Origin: Lentinula raphanica
Lineage: Eukaryota > Basidiomycota > Agaricomycetes > Agaricales > Omphalotaceae
NCBI GenBank assembly: GCA_027919835.1
Contig: JANVFP010000001.1
Coordinates: forward strand, 992,001-1,056,000
Direction of reading: 5' to 3'
Length of the DNA stretch: 64,000 bases
The notes beneath the pieces were generated by a model. That model was not told the origin of the DNA. It ran no database searches and saw only the letters and a list, made by a program, of their open reading frames with translations. Position 1 is the stretch's first letter, and each line of letters begins with the position of its first letter. Made by a program: the position numbers and the translations under genes. Of the stretch, positions 47,711-58,528 are shown in pieces.

Positions 47711-48189
47711 CTCAAACGCAGATGGATACTCCGCATGAGATTCAATTATCGTTGTATAGCATGGTTGTTCAGCAGTCACTATTGGGGATAGGTCGAAATG
47801 GATGATAGACGACTAGAACACCCGTCGCGAGCGAATGTAACAGCTGGAAAAGCGCGGGGGGTCAACGATTGGAAAAATTGCCGACAGAAACCAGATTTGA
47901 CGGGGTGCTCGTCGCGCAAGCGGATATAGGATGGAAACAGAATCAGAACTGAATGAAGCAGATGCGGAGACTAGCCTGAACCAGCGTCGAGGGTATTCGA
48001 GTAGTAGGGAAAATATGTTATGTAGAGGCGGAAACCTCGGCGAAGGTGGTAGAAGTCGATCGATGCAGTGGCGAAAAACTCCAAAAAGTGGATGAGAATC
48101 AAGCGTGAATCGGGTGTTCGCCAGATATTCTCTGAAGGCTAAACGCAGATGAATATGAGCGTATAGAAAGTTCAAAGATGTGACACAAC

Positions 48190-48715
48190 ATACAGCCAAT
48201 GTATGTTTGACATCCAGTATGTGTCTTGGCAATGCTTTTTTCTGGCTGACCGGAGACCCCAAAATCGCACAATTTGATCTCTCCATAAATGTTGACGAGG
48301 ACTTCGGTGGGTTTGAGGTCTAATTTTGTGAATCAATGAGAGGATGGAAGGCAAGAGTGAGAGGAATAAACCTCGATAGATGATGTCCAATTCATCCTTC
48401 AGGAAGTTAAGGCCTTTAACCGTGCTACCTGCAATCCTGGCGAGCACATCCTCCAGTACGCCCTACCAAGCTAGCTCGCTCTCGCCCTCCGGAGTTGGAT
48501 ATAGGGCGGTGATGGTTTCTCCAAAACTGAAATTGACGAACTTATCGAGGCTAGCGTTCAATTTGGCGTTATCGAACTCGAGACGGATTTCCTACAACAG
48601 AATCGTTTGAGGCTAACGATGAAGGAAGAGGAAAATATTATACCTTTAGAGCGATTGCGACACTATTCGCGGAGGGTTGGTGCGGTAGTTGAAGTTCCCT
48701 CGTCCTGACATTCCT
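48190..48715 (-). pseudogene. Pbs2/Wis1-type MAP kinase kinase gene fragment
   Basis: The minus strand reads EIRLEFDNAKLN, SLDKF, an in-frame stop, VLEDVLARIAGSTVKGLNFL, KDELDIIYR, and after a retained intron [20 protein letters not shown] then [20 protein letters not shown]. This is the catalytic loop (normally HRD, here YRD), DFG and activation segment of a MAPKK. The stretch between KLN and SLDK that holds helix C and the hinge is missing, and the homology ends after CQTYIG. It is not a functional kinase. It abuts the head of element copy R. Confidence 0.85.
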
Positions 48716-48840
48716 GCCATGTGATGAGAAATCCATGTGATTACATATTCCCTTATCCGTGCAAGTTGAAACGTTCAACCAACTGCTTGAGTATCGCCAT
48801 TTCCGTCAATGTTCAAAAATGGTCGAGAGATCTCCTGCGA

Positions 48841-48853
48841 TTCGTATAAAACC
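48841..48853 (+). promoter_or_regulatory. TATA box of gene 1, copy R
   Basis: TTCGTATAAAACC lies about 165 bases before the ATG at 49008, at the place matching the TATA box of copy L. A leader intron starts at the GTAAGT near 48950. Confidence 0.55.
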
Positions 48854-49007
48854 CCAGCTCCCTCTTTCTGCATCTGTCTTTCACTCTGCTTTTATACCCC
48901 ACTTGTTCCCGCCTGTTCTGTTCGCTCTTTCATTTTTTTACCACCAATCGTAAGTGTCTCTTCTTCAGCTGTACTGAATCCTGACATGTATATTTTTGAA
49001 AAGCATC

Positions 49008-52000
49008 ATGGATCATTCCCAATGGCTACAACACTCGTTACAGGCAATGATTGCCAATAATCCTCAACTAATTCTTCAGATGCTACAGCAAAATAATCAA
49101 ACACCGTCTACGTCCTCATCTAATCCATTGGCGTCCAACGCACAGCTATTACAACAGCCCCTCACTTCTTCCTCAAATTCTGCATCCTCGTCGGTTGTTC
49201 CTGCTCCTCTGCCTTCGTTATCTCCTGTCCCTTTGACAACCGTTCCTACGGTTAACCCTTCTGCTCCCGTTTCGACGGCCGCTCCTGCACCTGTTCCTGC
49301 ACCCGCACCTGCACCCGCACCTGCACCTGCACCTGCACCCGCACCTGCACCTGCACCTCTCAATGTTCATTTTTCACCGGCCGTGGCGGCCCTACTACCT
49401 CCACTTATGAATTCGAATCCCGTCCCGCAGTCGCAGGCTATCCAGCCCATCTCGAACTACGTATCACCGGTTTCGATGCTCTCATCAGTGATGGCTAGAG
49501 CTCCTAACAACGGACCATCACGTCCCTCATCGACCTCTATGTCACCCCCTCCATCCTTCCCTCCAAGCATCACTGCTATACAACACGCTAATCGCGACCG
49601 TCTAGGCCACGCAACGCTTACACTAGGACAATCTTCGACCTCTACAAGGAGGAAGAGAGGCTCTGGGAAGAAGGCACCCCGTTTACATGGAACAGTGGAG
49701 ACCCCTAAGGTCGAGGATGCAATCGCAGTTGCAAGTGATGGAACTCAGGTCGTCAGCTTAATAGTCTTAGTTTACCCGCCACGGCTTACGCATGACGAGT
49801 GCAATGTACGTATGCTTTTTCTTTGAGGATTATCCTATGGTGTTGACGATACGATTTACCACAGATTTTCAATGTTCCTGTTGAACTTCACCATTACTTG
49901 CAGAATCGCGATGCGTTCCAAGCTGTTCTCGGCGCGCTCGGTCTTGAATATCAATTCGATCACCTACCGCTTCATACCAAAGTCGTAGATTTACTTGAAA
50001 CATTACGCTCGTCTCTTGTTCAACATGGCTGGATGTTTCCAGAAAATCAAGAAGCATCATCTTTTTTTGGTCGGCACGAACGTCTCGCTATCCAGCTCCT
50101 GCGCTTTTCGAACAAGGGGAACGTCAACAACCTCGCAAAGACCCCTCGATTGAGCCCAGGGAAGGTGCAATCTGAAGACATGACTTTGCGTGACATTGTC
50201 TTTAACACAAACGATTACGGTATTGCAAAGTACGCCATCACCAATACGAAAAAATTTCTCCTTCACACAAGTAAGTCTCTGGTGATTTTCTAACATTCTC
50301 TATCTTAAGAACCTTCCCTATGCTAGTCATTCGATCTCCGAATGTTTCACTCAATATCAACCTAGCGGAAAAAAGTCTTGGATCTGACAATACTACCCGT
50401 AAACATTTCTGTCTATCAAAGCGAATCTACGGGATTTTTCGCTCAGACACGAACGCCTATGTGGATGAAGGGTATGGCGCGCTTGACGAGGACGAGATTG
50501 AGTTAGGATGCAACAGGGATGATTCGAACCGTGAAGATGAGGTATGCACATGCTACTATGAGTATCAAGTTAATAATTGTTTCTTCTCATAGGAAGTCAG
50601 AGTTGTCGCTCGAATGCTCTGTGATACTTCTGAGACGCTACCAGGTATGTCTACAGTCGGATCTTTCCTATCTGTATTCAATTCAATACTGGGTAGAAAA
50701 TCCGAACGCCGCATCGAGTTCTCGCAACGCAGGACGTCCAAGAAACCCGGACCACGGTTCAGTCAGCCCCCTGTCCCGAACAAATGTATTGACTGAAAAT
50801 GTTGAACCAGAAGTAAGATGATTACGATGTCGATCCTCATTGAATATTGATATTCTAAATATAGGAGGTCGAAGTTCTATGGGAGAGCGAATGGGTACCT
50901 GCTCGCAACAGTGACGACGACGAATTGTTCTTCGTCAATGACAGATCAAGGATTTTCAAGATAGTCAACGATCGCATTCGCAATGTCATGGAAACGGAAC
51001 CTCAGGGCTTTATGGTCAAAGGCGAGAGTACAGAAGATATGCTCACTGTGTACACCGCTCTTGTACAGCGTGCAATAGACGAAGAGGATTTCTCGGCACT
51101 TCTCTCCCAGAACAGACATTTTCAATTGTGAGTTTTCATTCACCGTTGGTTGGTGCTCTCACGAATACTCATCTCTTATCATCAAGAATCGCTATTGACG
51201 ATCATGGTTTCGAGAATTATATAACCTCCGGGCCCGGCGTCGAGAAGGAGGTTATGAGTCTTTTTTTCAAGGCAAAACTCGACGGTCATTTGCATGATTA
51301 TCTGACTCAGGTTATCGACGAGTACACAACACTTTCTACCGTGCCACTCTCCTCAGCTGCAGATCTCTCCGCGACTAAGAAGAATGAGCTCGCCATTTTC
51401 GGTGCCGCTATAGGTTTAGCTCTTGTTCATGGGAGCTACCCTGTGAATGTCAACCCTCTTCTTCTCGTCTATCTCCTCAACTCGAACAACCTGAAGTCGT
51501 TGACGAAGGAGCTCGTGAAGGAACTGTTCCCAGAATTGTATCATACTCTCACTCGCTGGATTGCCCTTGACTATTCCGACGATGATCTATCGTATTTTCA
51601 GCCACATTTCGCAACCTATCATAATACTTCGGTAGGTCATTTTATCATCTTTCTGAACTACATTAACGTTTGTACAGGTAACAGCTTTACATGGCCGTTC
51701 AGAAAGACACCACCGCTCACTTGCTTGGACTATGTTACACAATGCGATCGTCGGTCCTGTAAAAACTGATCACCCGTACTTCGAAGCAATGTTGAAGGGT
51801 CTCTTCCTTCCTTGCAAGCCCATTGGACTCAACTTACCAGAGGTACGTCAATCTTCATCGTTCTATTGAAATGATCATCTAACCCAACTTTTCCACAGCT
51901 TGCCGCTGCTTGTGTAGGGGGGGTCGATGAATTCGTTTTGTCGCTCTTACAATCACGTATCACTGGTAACTACAATGCGCTCCGGTTGGAGTACACCGAT

Positions 52001-52583
52001 CGAACCTGCGCGGTTACTCACACTGCTCTTCGTGATGCCTATGAAACAGTTCCTGGTTGGGACGGATACAGCTTCGAGGATATCTTCCAAGAATTCCTTG
52101 AGGGCTCTGGAATACCTTGTCCCTCGCTCATGGAAGAATTGCAAGGTAGCTTTGATAATGTTGTGTCGCTTGAAAGAGCCTCAGAGAAAAGCTATCGCAT
52201 GCGCATGTTTTGCTGGGCGACCACGGGCTCACCCTTCATCCTGACTGATGGTTCACCAATTGATGTATGTAACTACCTGGTCATAACACCTTCAATTTGA
52301 ACTGATGTCTTGATTATAGGTTGCCCTCATAGACGACAGTGATCCTATGTACTTCAGTGTGCAGCTCCATCGCATGACCGAGAGAGAGAGACTTCTTAGC
52401 CTCGGAACTATCTCCTTCAAAACTTGTACCCGCAAGATGCAAGTTCCTGCTTCATACCTCTTGAAGCTTTTGGATTCTTCAAATGATAGTGGTATGGAGC
52501 AGCTCTACAACGTCAAGGACAACATCTTCCACTGGTTCCTAGTCCAAATCCTTAGCGCTATCGGGTCTTATAATATTCTTTGA
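49008..52583 (+). CDS. HECT-like ubiquitin-ligase-domain protein, element gene 1, copy R
   Basis: Starts MDHSQWLQHSLQAMIANNPQ and has first exons 49008-49805 and 49865-50270; further introns follow near 50271, 50541, 50645, 51128, 51630, 51843 and 52265. The spliced frame stays open to FHWFLVQILSAIGSYNIL. Domain order is the same as copy L: Ala-Pro run, TAIQHANRDRLGHATL, FGRHERLAIQLLRFSNKG, then the HECT-like part with GPGVEKEVMSLFF, IFGAAIGLALVHGSYPVNVN, FPELYHTLTRWIALD, CWATTGSPFILTDG and ISFKTCTRKMQVPASYL; the candidate catalytic Cys codon is at 52425-52427. No break was seen, so both copies could make protein. The short exon around 50597-50645 and the variable linker after it are the least certain parts. 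Confidence 0.7.
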
Positions 52584-53362
52584 CAGTTCGGACTCTCATA
52601 CATTTACCCTACATCTACTTTATATAATGTTGTGAACGGTCGTATTACGCAGAATTGAATGCGTAGCTTCGTCTACTATATTCTCATTACGAGCGAAGCG
52701 AAGCAAGTGGGTTCGTGAGGATTCGTGAGTGATAGAAAGTTGCCCGAAATTGTATCTCTGTACGAGCAAAATTCGAGGTATATGCTTGCTTTCTCATTCA
52801 AATCTTGGGCATCTCGGGTCTTTACATGGTTCATAAGTTCTTGAACAGTGTGATGAGTCCTCAGTCTTTATACAGTTGGCATGATCATCGGCAGGACATA
52901 GCACTACACGTTCTCAGTAAGTTTTGTGCTGTTTCTCTCTGAATCACTATTAAACGTGCTTCAGCTCATTGCCTCCCAACAAGGATGAAGCTTCGCGACT
53001 CGCGAGCACAACACTGTGGTCCGTGCAACAGTGGGTACCTTGTTGGGAAAGGATCGGGATCACGGGTAAATTGGTGTTCCGCGATATTCACGTGAGCTTC
53101 CGGCGTGGAGACTATTGTTGATCTTGCCTCCCCCCCTCATCAACACCCTTTGTACAGCTGAAGCCGTCTTCAACAGTGCTAAGCAGTCTCTACACACTGT
53201 CAGTACTTAGGCCGGTTACTGCACCGCCTGCATCCAGATCGGTTACTGCCGTTTTTTTTCTCTTGCATCTGAAACTTTGCTCATAAACCTCGTAGACGGA
53301 TCCCTGTGGTTTTCAGTCCTGGTTTTCCACCTGCCAGAACATATACCACAGTTGCGACCACC
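52584..53362 (+). other. Space between gene 1 and gene 2, copy R
   Basis: About 780 bases compared with 470 in copy L. A shared block ending TATTCACGTGAG (near 53083-53096, with GGATCGGGAT upstream) shows common origin and may be part of the gene 2 promoter. Confidence 0.45.
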
Positions 53363-55546
53363 ATGTCCAATGCCTGGAGCGCCCTTCCGCTTAGCTATGC
53401 GACATATCGCCTTCATCCAGACATCCTAACCCGGTTTTCTGACCCTGCCTCACGTACGTTCATGAGTTCTACTTCGTCCACCTCCATCCATTCATGATCT
53501 ACCACAGCTCTTCAATCCTTCGATGGTCGAGTAGGGGCTGTACTACCAAACGATTATTTGATATCATCTCCTAATTCCAATGTACTCTTTGCCCCACCCT
53601 TGTCATCCCGACGTGTACGCCTACGTCGCCACTTTCATTTTTCACATGATGATCCCCTTTTCTACCCACAACCCTTCGACAAACTTCGGCCACATCTTCC
53701 ATTAATCCGGGCTCCTTCCACTGATCCAAACCATCCACTCGCGGCTGCATGGTTAATTCCTTCAGCTGAAGACCTTGACGTCGAAGCGTCAGACTTACTG
53801 TATAATGCTGTCATATTGAACCCAAAATTTTATTTACGGTTAAAATCACTTGCGCACGACATCCTTACCACCATACATTCCGATGAATATGACGCCGACA
53901 CATATCTCACACAGGGTGCCCTTCAAGTGGATAGTATGCTTAATTTATTGCAGATCGCGGCTCCTCGTGATGATATCCTTCTGCGCGTTGCATTTTTGCA
54001 ACGCAATATTCTGGAATTAGATGCCCGCATGCAGTATCGCTCTCAAAATTGGACCACTGCCATAATTGGGAAGAAGCTGAAGCACGAAATACCAGAATGT
54101 CTGAATGTTATTGGAGCATTCACAGACAATCTCCATACTCTTGAGACGTTATACCATCTGGGAATCCCAGTCTGGTTTGTGCGCCCAGTCAGAAATCATC
54201 CTGACGCCCGAATCGACCGCACTACCTCTATAATCGCCGAGGACAGCTCGCGAATGATTCAACTCCCTTCTGGTTTTCGAGTGGATGGAACCGATGCTGA
54301 ACCCAGTCACCAGATCGTATGGGAAGGTCCAACCAACAAACCAGAGTGCTTCGCGGCAATGAACGCTTACTTGCAATCATTGTTATACCCTTCGTCTGTC
54401 TTTGGTTCCAACCAGATGCAGAGTTTATCATCTTTCCAAAAAGCCATCTCGACCAAGGCACCCTTCCATCATCTTATTGGCCATGCCGGTTCTAGCAATT
54501 TGAGCCACCCACATCCAAGTTCACGCTCGACCACCAGGCCCGCGCCATGTAAGAGTCCATGTGTTTCATTGCAATCTTTATCAGACAACTCATCTCACTC
54601 AGATTCTCAAATCAATCGCAAGAAGCCACAAATTCACAAGCAAGGGATCAATACCTTTCTCCAGCTGAAAAGTCCAGCAATGCCACCTGCGATTTCAACT
54701 TGGTCACGAGCTCTGGAATACCATTCCACGTATAATCAGTCACTTCGACGTCCTGAAACCGTCGAGTCTGGTTATTTTCTTCCCCCTCCTAGGTTGATAG
54801 ATGGACCGTCCAATCCGAGTACACGGGCGTTTTATTACCGTAGCTGGCTCAGAATTCGTCCGTTCATTATACGATCTCTCGACGGTTTGACAAAGCCAGT
54901 GAATCTATCTGCCAAACAATGGCGCTCCCTGCTTGACGTTGTTGGGGGGCATTCTCCGAACCCCACGATAAAAACAAAAAATTCCATTCTTCGAAGCAAA
55001 ATGCGCATGCTCCTTGAGACCCTGATCATAGGAAGCGGTCCTCGATCGTTGGATCTTGATGATTCAACGCCCCAAATCGAGGATTTTGCTGGTCAACCAG
55101 TTGACTGCAGAAATGAACCACCGCCGCAGGAAATTGCATCCCAGATCATCTGGGAAATATCCGAATTGAGTTTTCGCCAGGAATTGGTGGCCTTGGATCG
55201 CGAAGTGGACAACAGCGGACTTTCTCTGGCTCAACGTGATGCCTTACTGGATGCGTGTTGGGTGGGGTCTAGGTATCAGGCAGATATTGCCAAGTCGGAT
55301 GAAGGTCTTGGAGCATCTACTATACAGAAACGTGCACCTTACATCAATGCTTTGCATCGCCTGATGAGCAGCTGGAAGGGTGACAAGCCAGAAGAATTAC
55401 ACCGTGCATTCCCCGACAATCATGAAGCCCATAATTTCAACAGTATCCTCATGCAAGTTGAACAATCTTTGGCATACTTTTATACAACATCGTTTTTATT
55501 GGTTTTTGCGCGCGCTGCCTCAATTCCACACTCCCTTGTTCGTTGA
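53363..55546 (+). pseudogene. Element gene 2, copy R, with an in-frame stop
   Basis: The reading frame from 53363 (MSNAWSALPLSYATYRLHPD) is the same as copy L, but codon TCA, present in L at the matching Ser, is TGA at 53495-53497. After it the frame is open for 660 codons to the end, with the same domains as L (PNSNVLFAPPLSSRRV, LRVAFLQRNILELDAR, STRAFYYRSWLRIRPF, SFRQELVALDREVDNSGL). The intron at 54549-54602 has 54 bases without stops. Either the gene is inactivated by one change, or translation begins at an ATG after the stop (53558). Open length after the stop suggests the lesion is recent. Confidence 0.75.
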
Positions 55547-56461
55547 GAAATTTATTTTGTATTATTGCATTTTTATGTAGTCCCTTTGTATTATCGCGCA
55601 CGTAGATTGTTGTAATGGGAATTTTGAGGGTTTCGTTCAAAAAAACATGGTCGTAGTGGTGGGTACTTAAGCTTTCAGCATGTTACTGTGAACGCACGAA
55701 AAATTCCAGATCCGATTCGATATGATACATGGGATCGTCAGGTAAGTAATTCATCTATAACAAGCAAATCTCATAGCTAACAGCATGGTCATGAAAGAAA
55801 AGGCTAAGGGCGATCAATAAGGCAGCTCTTGATCATTTGTCGATGAAGTCTCATCCGGGCATGGGTAAGATTTACAAGGCTGAAGTCCGGGGAGTCGGAA
55901 GACAACAACTCCGGATGACCGTAGTACTGATAGGTCGTATAATTGAAGAACTGTACGATCTGGTTCCAGGTATGATGCGCCTCTTGATAATTTCTCAGTT
56001 GGACTGATAGTGAGAGATGTTGGTCAGAATACATCACAATACAAAAGCGGTCGACATACCCGGGTCAACAGGTTCGATGAGATTGGGCTGCCAAGTTTGA
56101 GTAGCAGCAGCATTGCGAGCCCAACTGTAGAGTATAGTCTTTGCGATATAGTCATCTTTCAACCAATTCACTCGGTTGAGGACAGTCTCAAATGATTCAA
56201 CTACCCCATCCTCCCATCTATAGCCATCTTCAAGCAAGCCAGCTCCGCCCCGTTTCTCGTTGTAACCTAGACCTAAGATAAGTGCCCGCGCTCTCTGCCA
56301 ATCCTGTACTTGGGCTGACAACCATTCGCTTTGACCTTCCGGGAACTGCGTACCATGTGGTTTTCTGATTTGCAGAATTTCGCAAGCTTGGTCAACATTC
56401 CACGCACGAATTGGCGTCGGCGTGGAAGAACAATCGTCAGAAGACCCTGCACCATATTCAG

Positions 56462-57007
56462 CCAGACTTTTGCAAAAGATTCCGATAACTATCCAAACAT
56501 GTTTTGCAAAATATCTGGATAGTTATCAGCACTGCCACAAATGAATATTTAAATCATTTAAAAAAGAATTAAAAAATAATAAAAATACTAAAAAACTGGG
56601 ATTAAGCAACAAATCAGGCACCGACCGTGGGGTTAGCACTTGTGCTAACCCCCACATAGGGAGGGGTCTGATTTGTTGCCCAACATAAGGAAACTAGGGT
56701 TAGGGGTTAGGGGGTTGGGGCCTGTTAGGGGTTAGGGGTTGAGGATATTTTTCATGGGTTAGGGGTTAGGGTTAGGGGTTGGGGTTGGGGGTTGGGAGGT
56801 AGCCCTAGACCTATATTACATAAGGGGGGTCTCAGTTTTCTCTAAAAATGGCTGGTTCAAGAGATATAAGCAATTCATTATTAAAAATAATATTTTAATT
56901 CTTTTTTAAATCATTTAAATATTAGTTTTCTAGTAGGGCCAATGAGTTATCCAGATTTTTTGCAAAACATGTTTGGATAGTTATCGGAATCTTTTGCAAA
57001 AGCCTGG
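56462..57007. mobile_element. Non-autonomous terminal-inverted-repeat transposon (MITE-like)
   Basis: The ends are inverted repeats of about 60 bases: CCAGACTTTTGCAAAAGATT onward at the left, and the reverse complement at the right with a few mismatches; both contain CCGATAACTATCCAAACATG. Second, subterminal inverted repeats (AATATTTAAAT, GATTTAAAAAAG-like) lie at 56543-56577 and 56885-56925. A perfect hairpin GGGGTTAGCAC-TT-GTGCTAACCCC sits at 56628-56651. CAG occurs on both outer sides and may be a 3-base target duplication. There is no coding capacity. It is absent from copy L at the same place. Confidence 0.88.
56694..56800 (+). repeat. Telomere-like TTAGGG-type degenerate repeats inside the MITE
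   Basis: The stretch is made of GGGTTAG, TTAGGGG and GGGTTGG units with variable G runs, on the plus strand. It is interstitial and enclosed by transposon repeats, so it is not a chromosome end. Confidence 0.85.
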
Positions 57008-57116
57008 CAGAATCAGCTGGACCCTGCAGTTGGATTCGTTACAGGCTGAGAGATAAATGTGTCTTGCGGCACGTTTCCGTGTGAATTCGGCGACAACATT
57101 GGGCTTTTCTGCGAGA

Positions 57117-57245
57117 AAGATGGGTTTTCGTGCGTCGCAGATGGGTTTCCGTGCGTCGCAGATGGGTTTCCGTGCGTCGCAGATGGGTTTCCGTGCGTCG
57201 CAGATGGGTTTTCGTGCGTCGCAGATGGGTTTTCCTGCGTCGCGT
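57117..57245 (-). repeat. 21-base tandem repeat coding a heptapeptide in gene 3, copy R
   Basis: About six units of GATGGGTTTCCGTGCGTCGC-like sequence, each 21 bases, encode ATHGNPS or ATHENPS on the minus strand. Copy L has no such run. Confidence 0.85.
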
Positions 57246-58528
57246 ATGAATACTGTGGAGCAGTGGTGTCCGATGAAAGGGATGAATCATCTTGCCTAGC
57301 CCAAGCATTGGTCGACTGTGCATTAGCAGCACTGGTCGACCAAGGTGTCGCTTCAGGCGGAGGCAACCTGTAAGGAGTTATCTCGGTGATGTTCCCCGAA
57401 GGATACGTCGGTCCGGAATCGCCGGGATTCTAGAATTCAATACAGAACGCCGTTAGCTGCCAGCAAGCAGTCCAAGAGCTCAGCAGCGCTCACCGGTTGT
57501 AATAGAATCAGTACGAACTTCAGCGTTCGTGGCCGACTCGAGGGTTCTTCGAAGTCATCAAGAATCGATTGTAGTTGAAAGCACGCCGGATTACTCGTCA
57601 TAATCTCTAACGCAGGGGGAAAATGACGAAACTCCGATAGAGTATTGATATGACGTGCCATGCGTGGTATAGCTCTTGCAGTCGCTAGAGTAGTTGCAGC
57701 ATTCTTGAACGCGGCTCTGAAATGTTCCGGGAGATTCGTCTCAGCAATCAGCGAAATAGCGGCGATCGCACTGATGGCGGAAATGCCATTGTTAATCGTA
57801 AGAAGATCGGCTCTTGGCTGAAGTTCTAGCTCACATATGAGCGAGGGAGAACGCTCGAAATGCGTAGCTAAAGTTAAGTAAATTATAACGGCTATAAGAA
57901 CAATAACTAATGAACAATACATCCTGACATGACAAGAAAGCACAACGCACCATCGATCCTCGAAAACTCATCAGAATGTGTCCCGTCAAAACTTGCGACC
58001 CATCCCTGTTCCGTCGGATAATTCTGATACGCAGATACGGCGTTGGAATACACCGCAGCGTTGGACACGGCATCATGATTGAATTGAGAGATTTGGAGGG
58101 AATCAGTGGACCTGCCGGCTCCTAGTAACGAGGTTTGAGTCGAGGCTTGTTGAATGTTGAAGTCGTTAGGGGTCATGAACGATGTTTGGTGCTGGCCATC
58201 CAATGTAGGCTGAGGCTGATGCATGTTGAAGGAAACGATGCGGTCGTTGCTAATGATTTCTCACGCCTCTTTACATCGCTTACGGTCAACGTATCGCATC
58301 CTTGAATACTCTCCCTCCAATGTATGAGAAATTCAAGAAACTTACAAGACCACTATCCACTATATCAAACTATCAATTCTCTGTCATTATAGATATCGGG
58401 AAGCCAAAAACGGAACCAGACTCGGAAGCCAAATGGAACCGTTACACGGAAGCCGAAAATGGAATCGAAGCCGGAACCGGAACCGGCCTAGGAACCGGAA
58501 CGTTGCACTTCGTTGTTGAACTCGAACC

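Larger units (their letters stand above)
55804..58224 (-). pseudogene. Element gene 3, copy R, split by a transposon
   Basis: The minus strand starts MHQPQPTLDGQHQTSF at 58224; after an intron comes VIVLIAVIIYLTLA, a stronger hydrophobic segment than in copy L, then ICELELQPRADLLTINNGIS and KFVLILLQPVS. The next exon has a repeated ATHGNPS/ATHENPS heptapeptide. At 57007 a 546-base transposon interrupts it; beyond it at 56461 the frame resumes with RAWNVDQACEILQIRKPHGT, YRWEDGVVESFETVL, YSWARNAAATQTWQPNL and, after one more intron, ends RQMIKSCLIDRP. The C-terminal part is well conserved with L. As it stands the gene is disrupted unless the insertion is spliced out. Confidence 0.75.

Noticed and set aside
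56694..56800. Chromosome end or telomere
   Set aside because: The TTAGGG-like stretch is degenerate and enclosed on both sides by transposon inverted repeats and coding sequence.
57059..57373. Plus-strand Cys-rich repeat protein reading of the 21-base repeat
   Set aside because: It is antisense to the heptapeptide repeat of gene 3, whose frame is supported by copy L on both sides.
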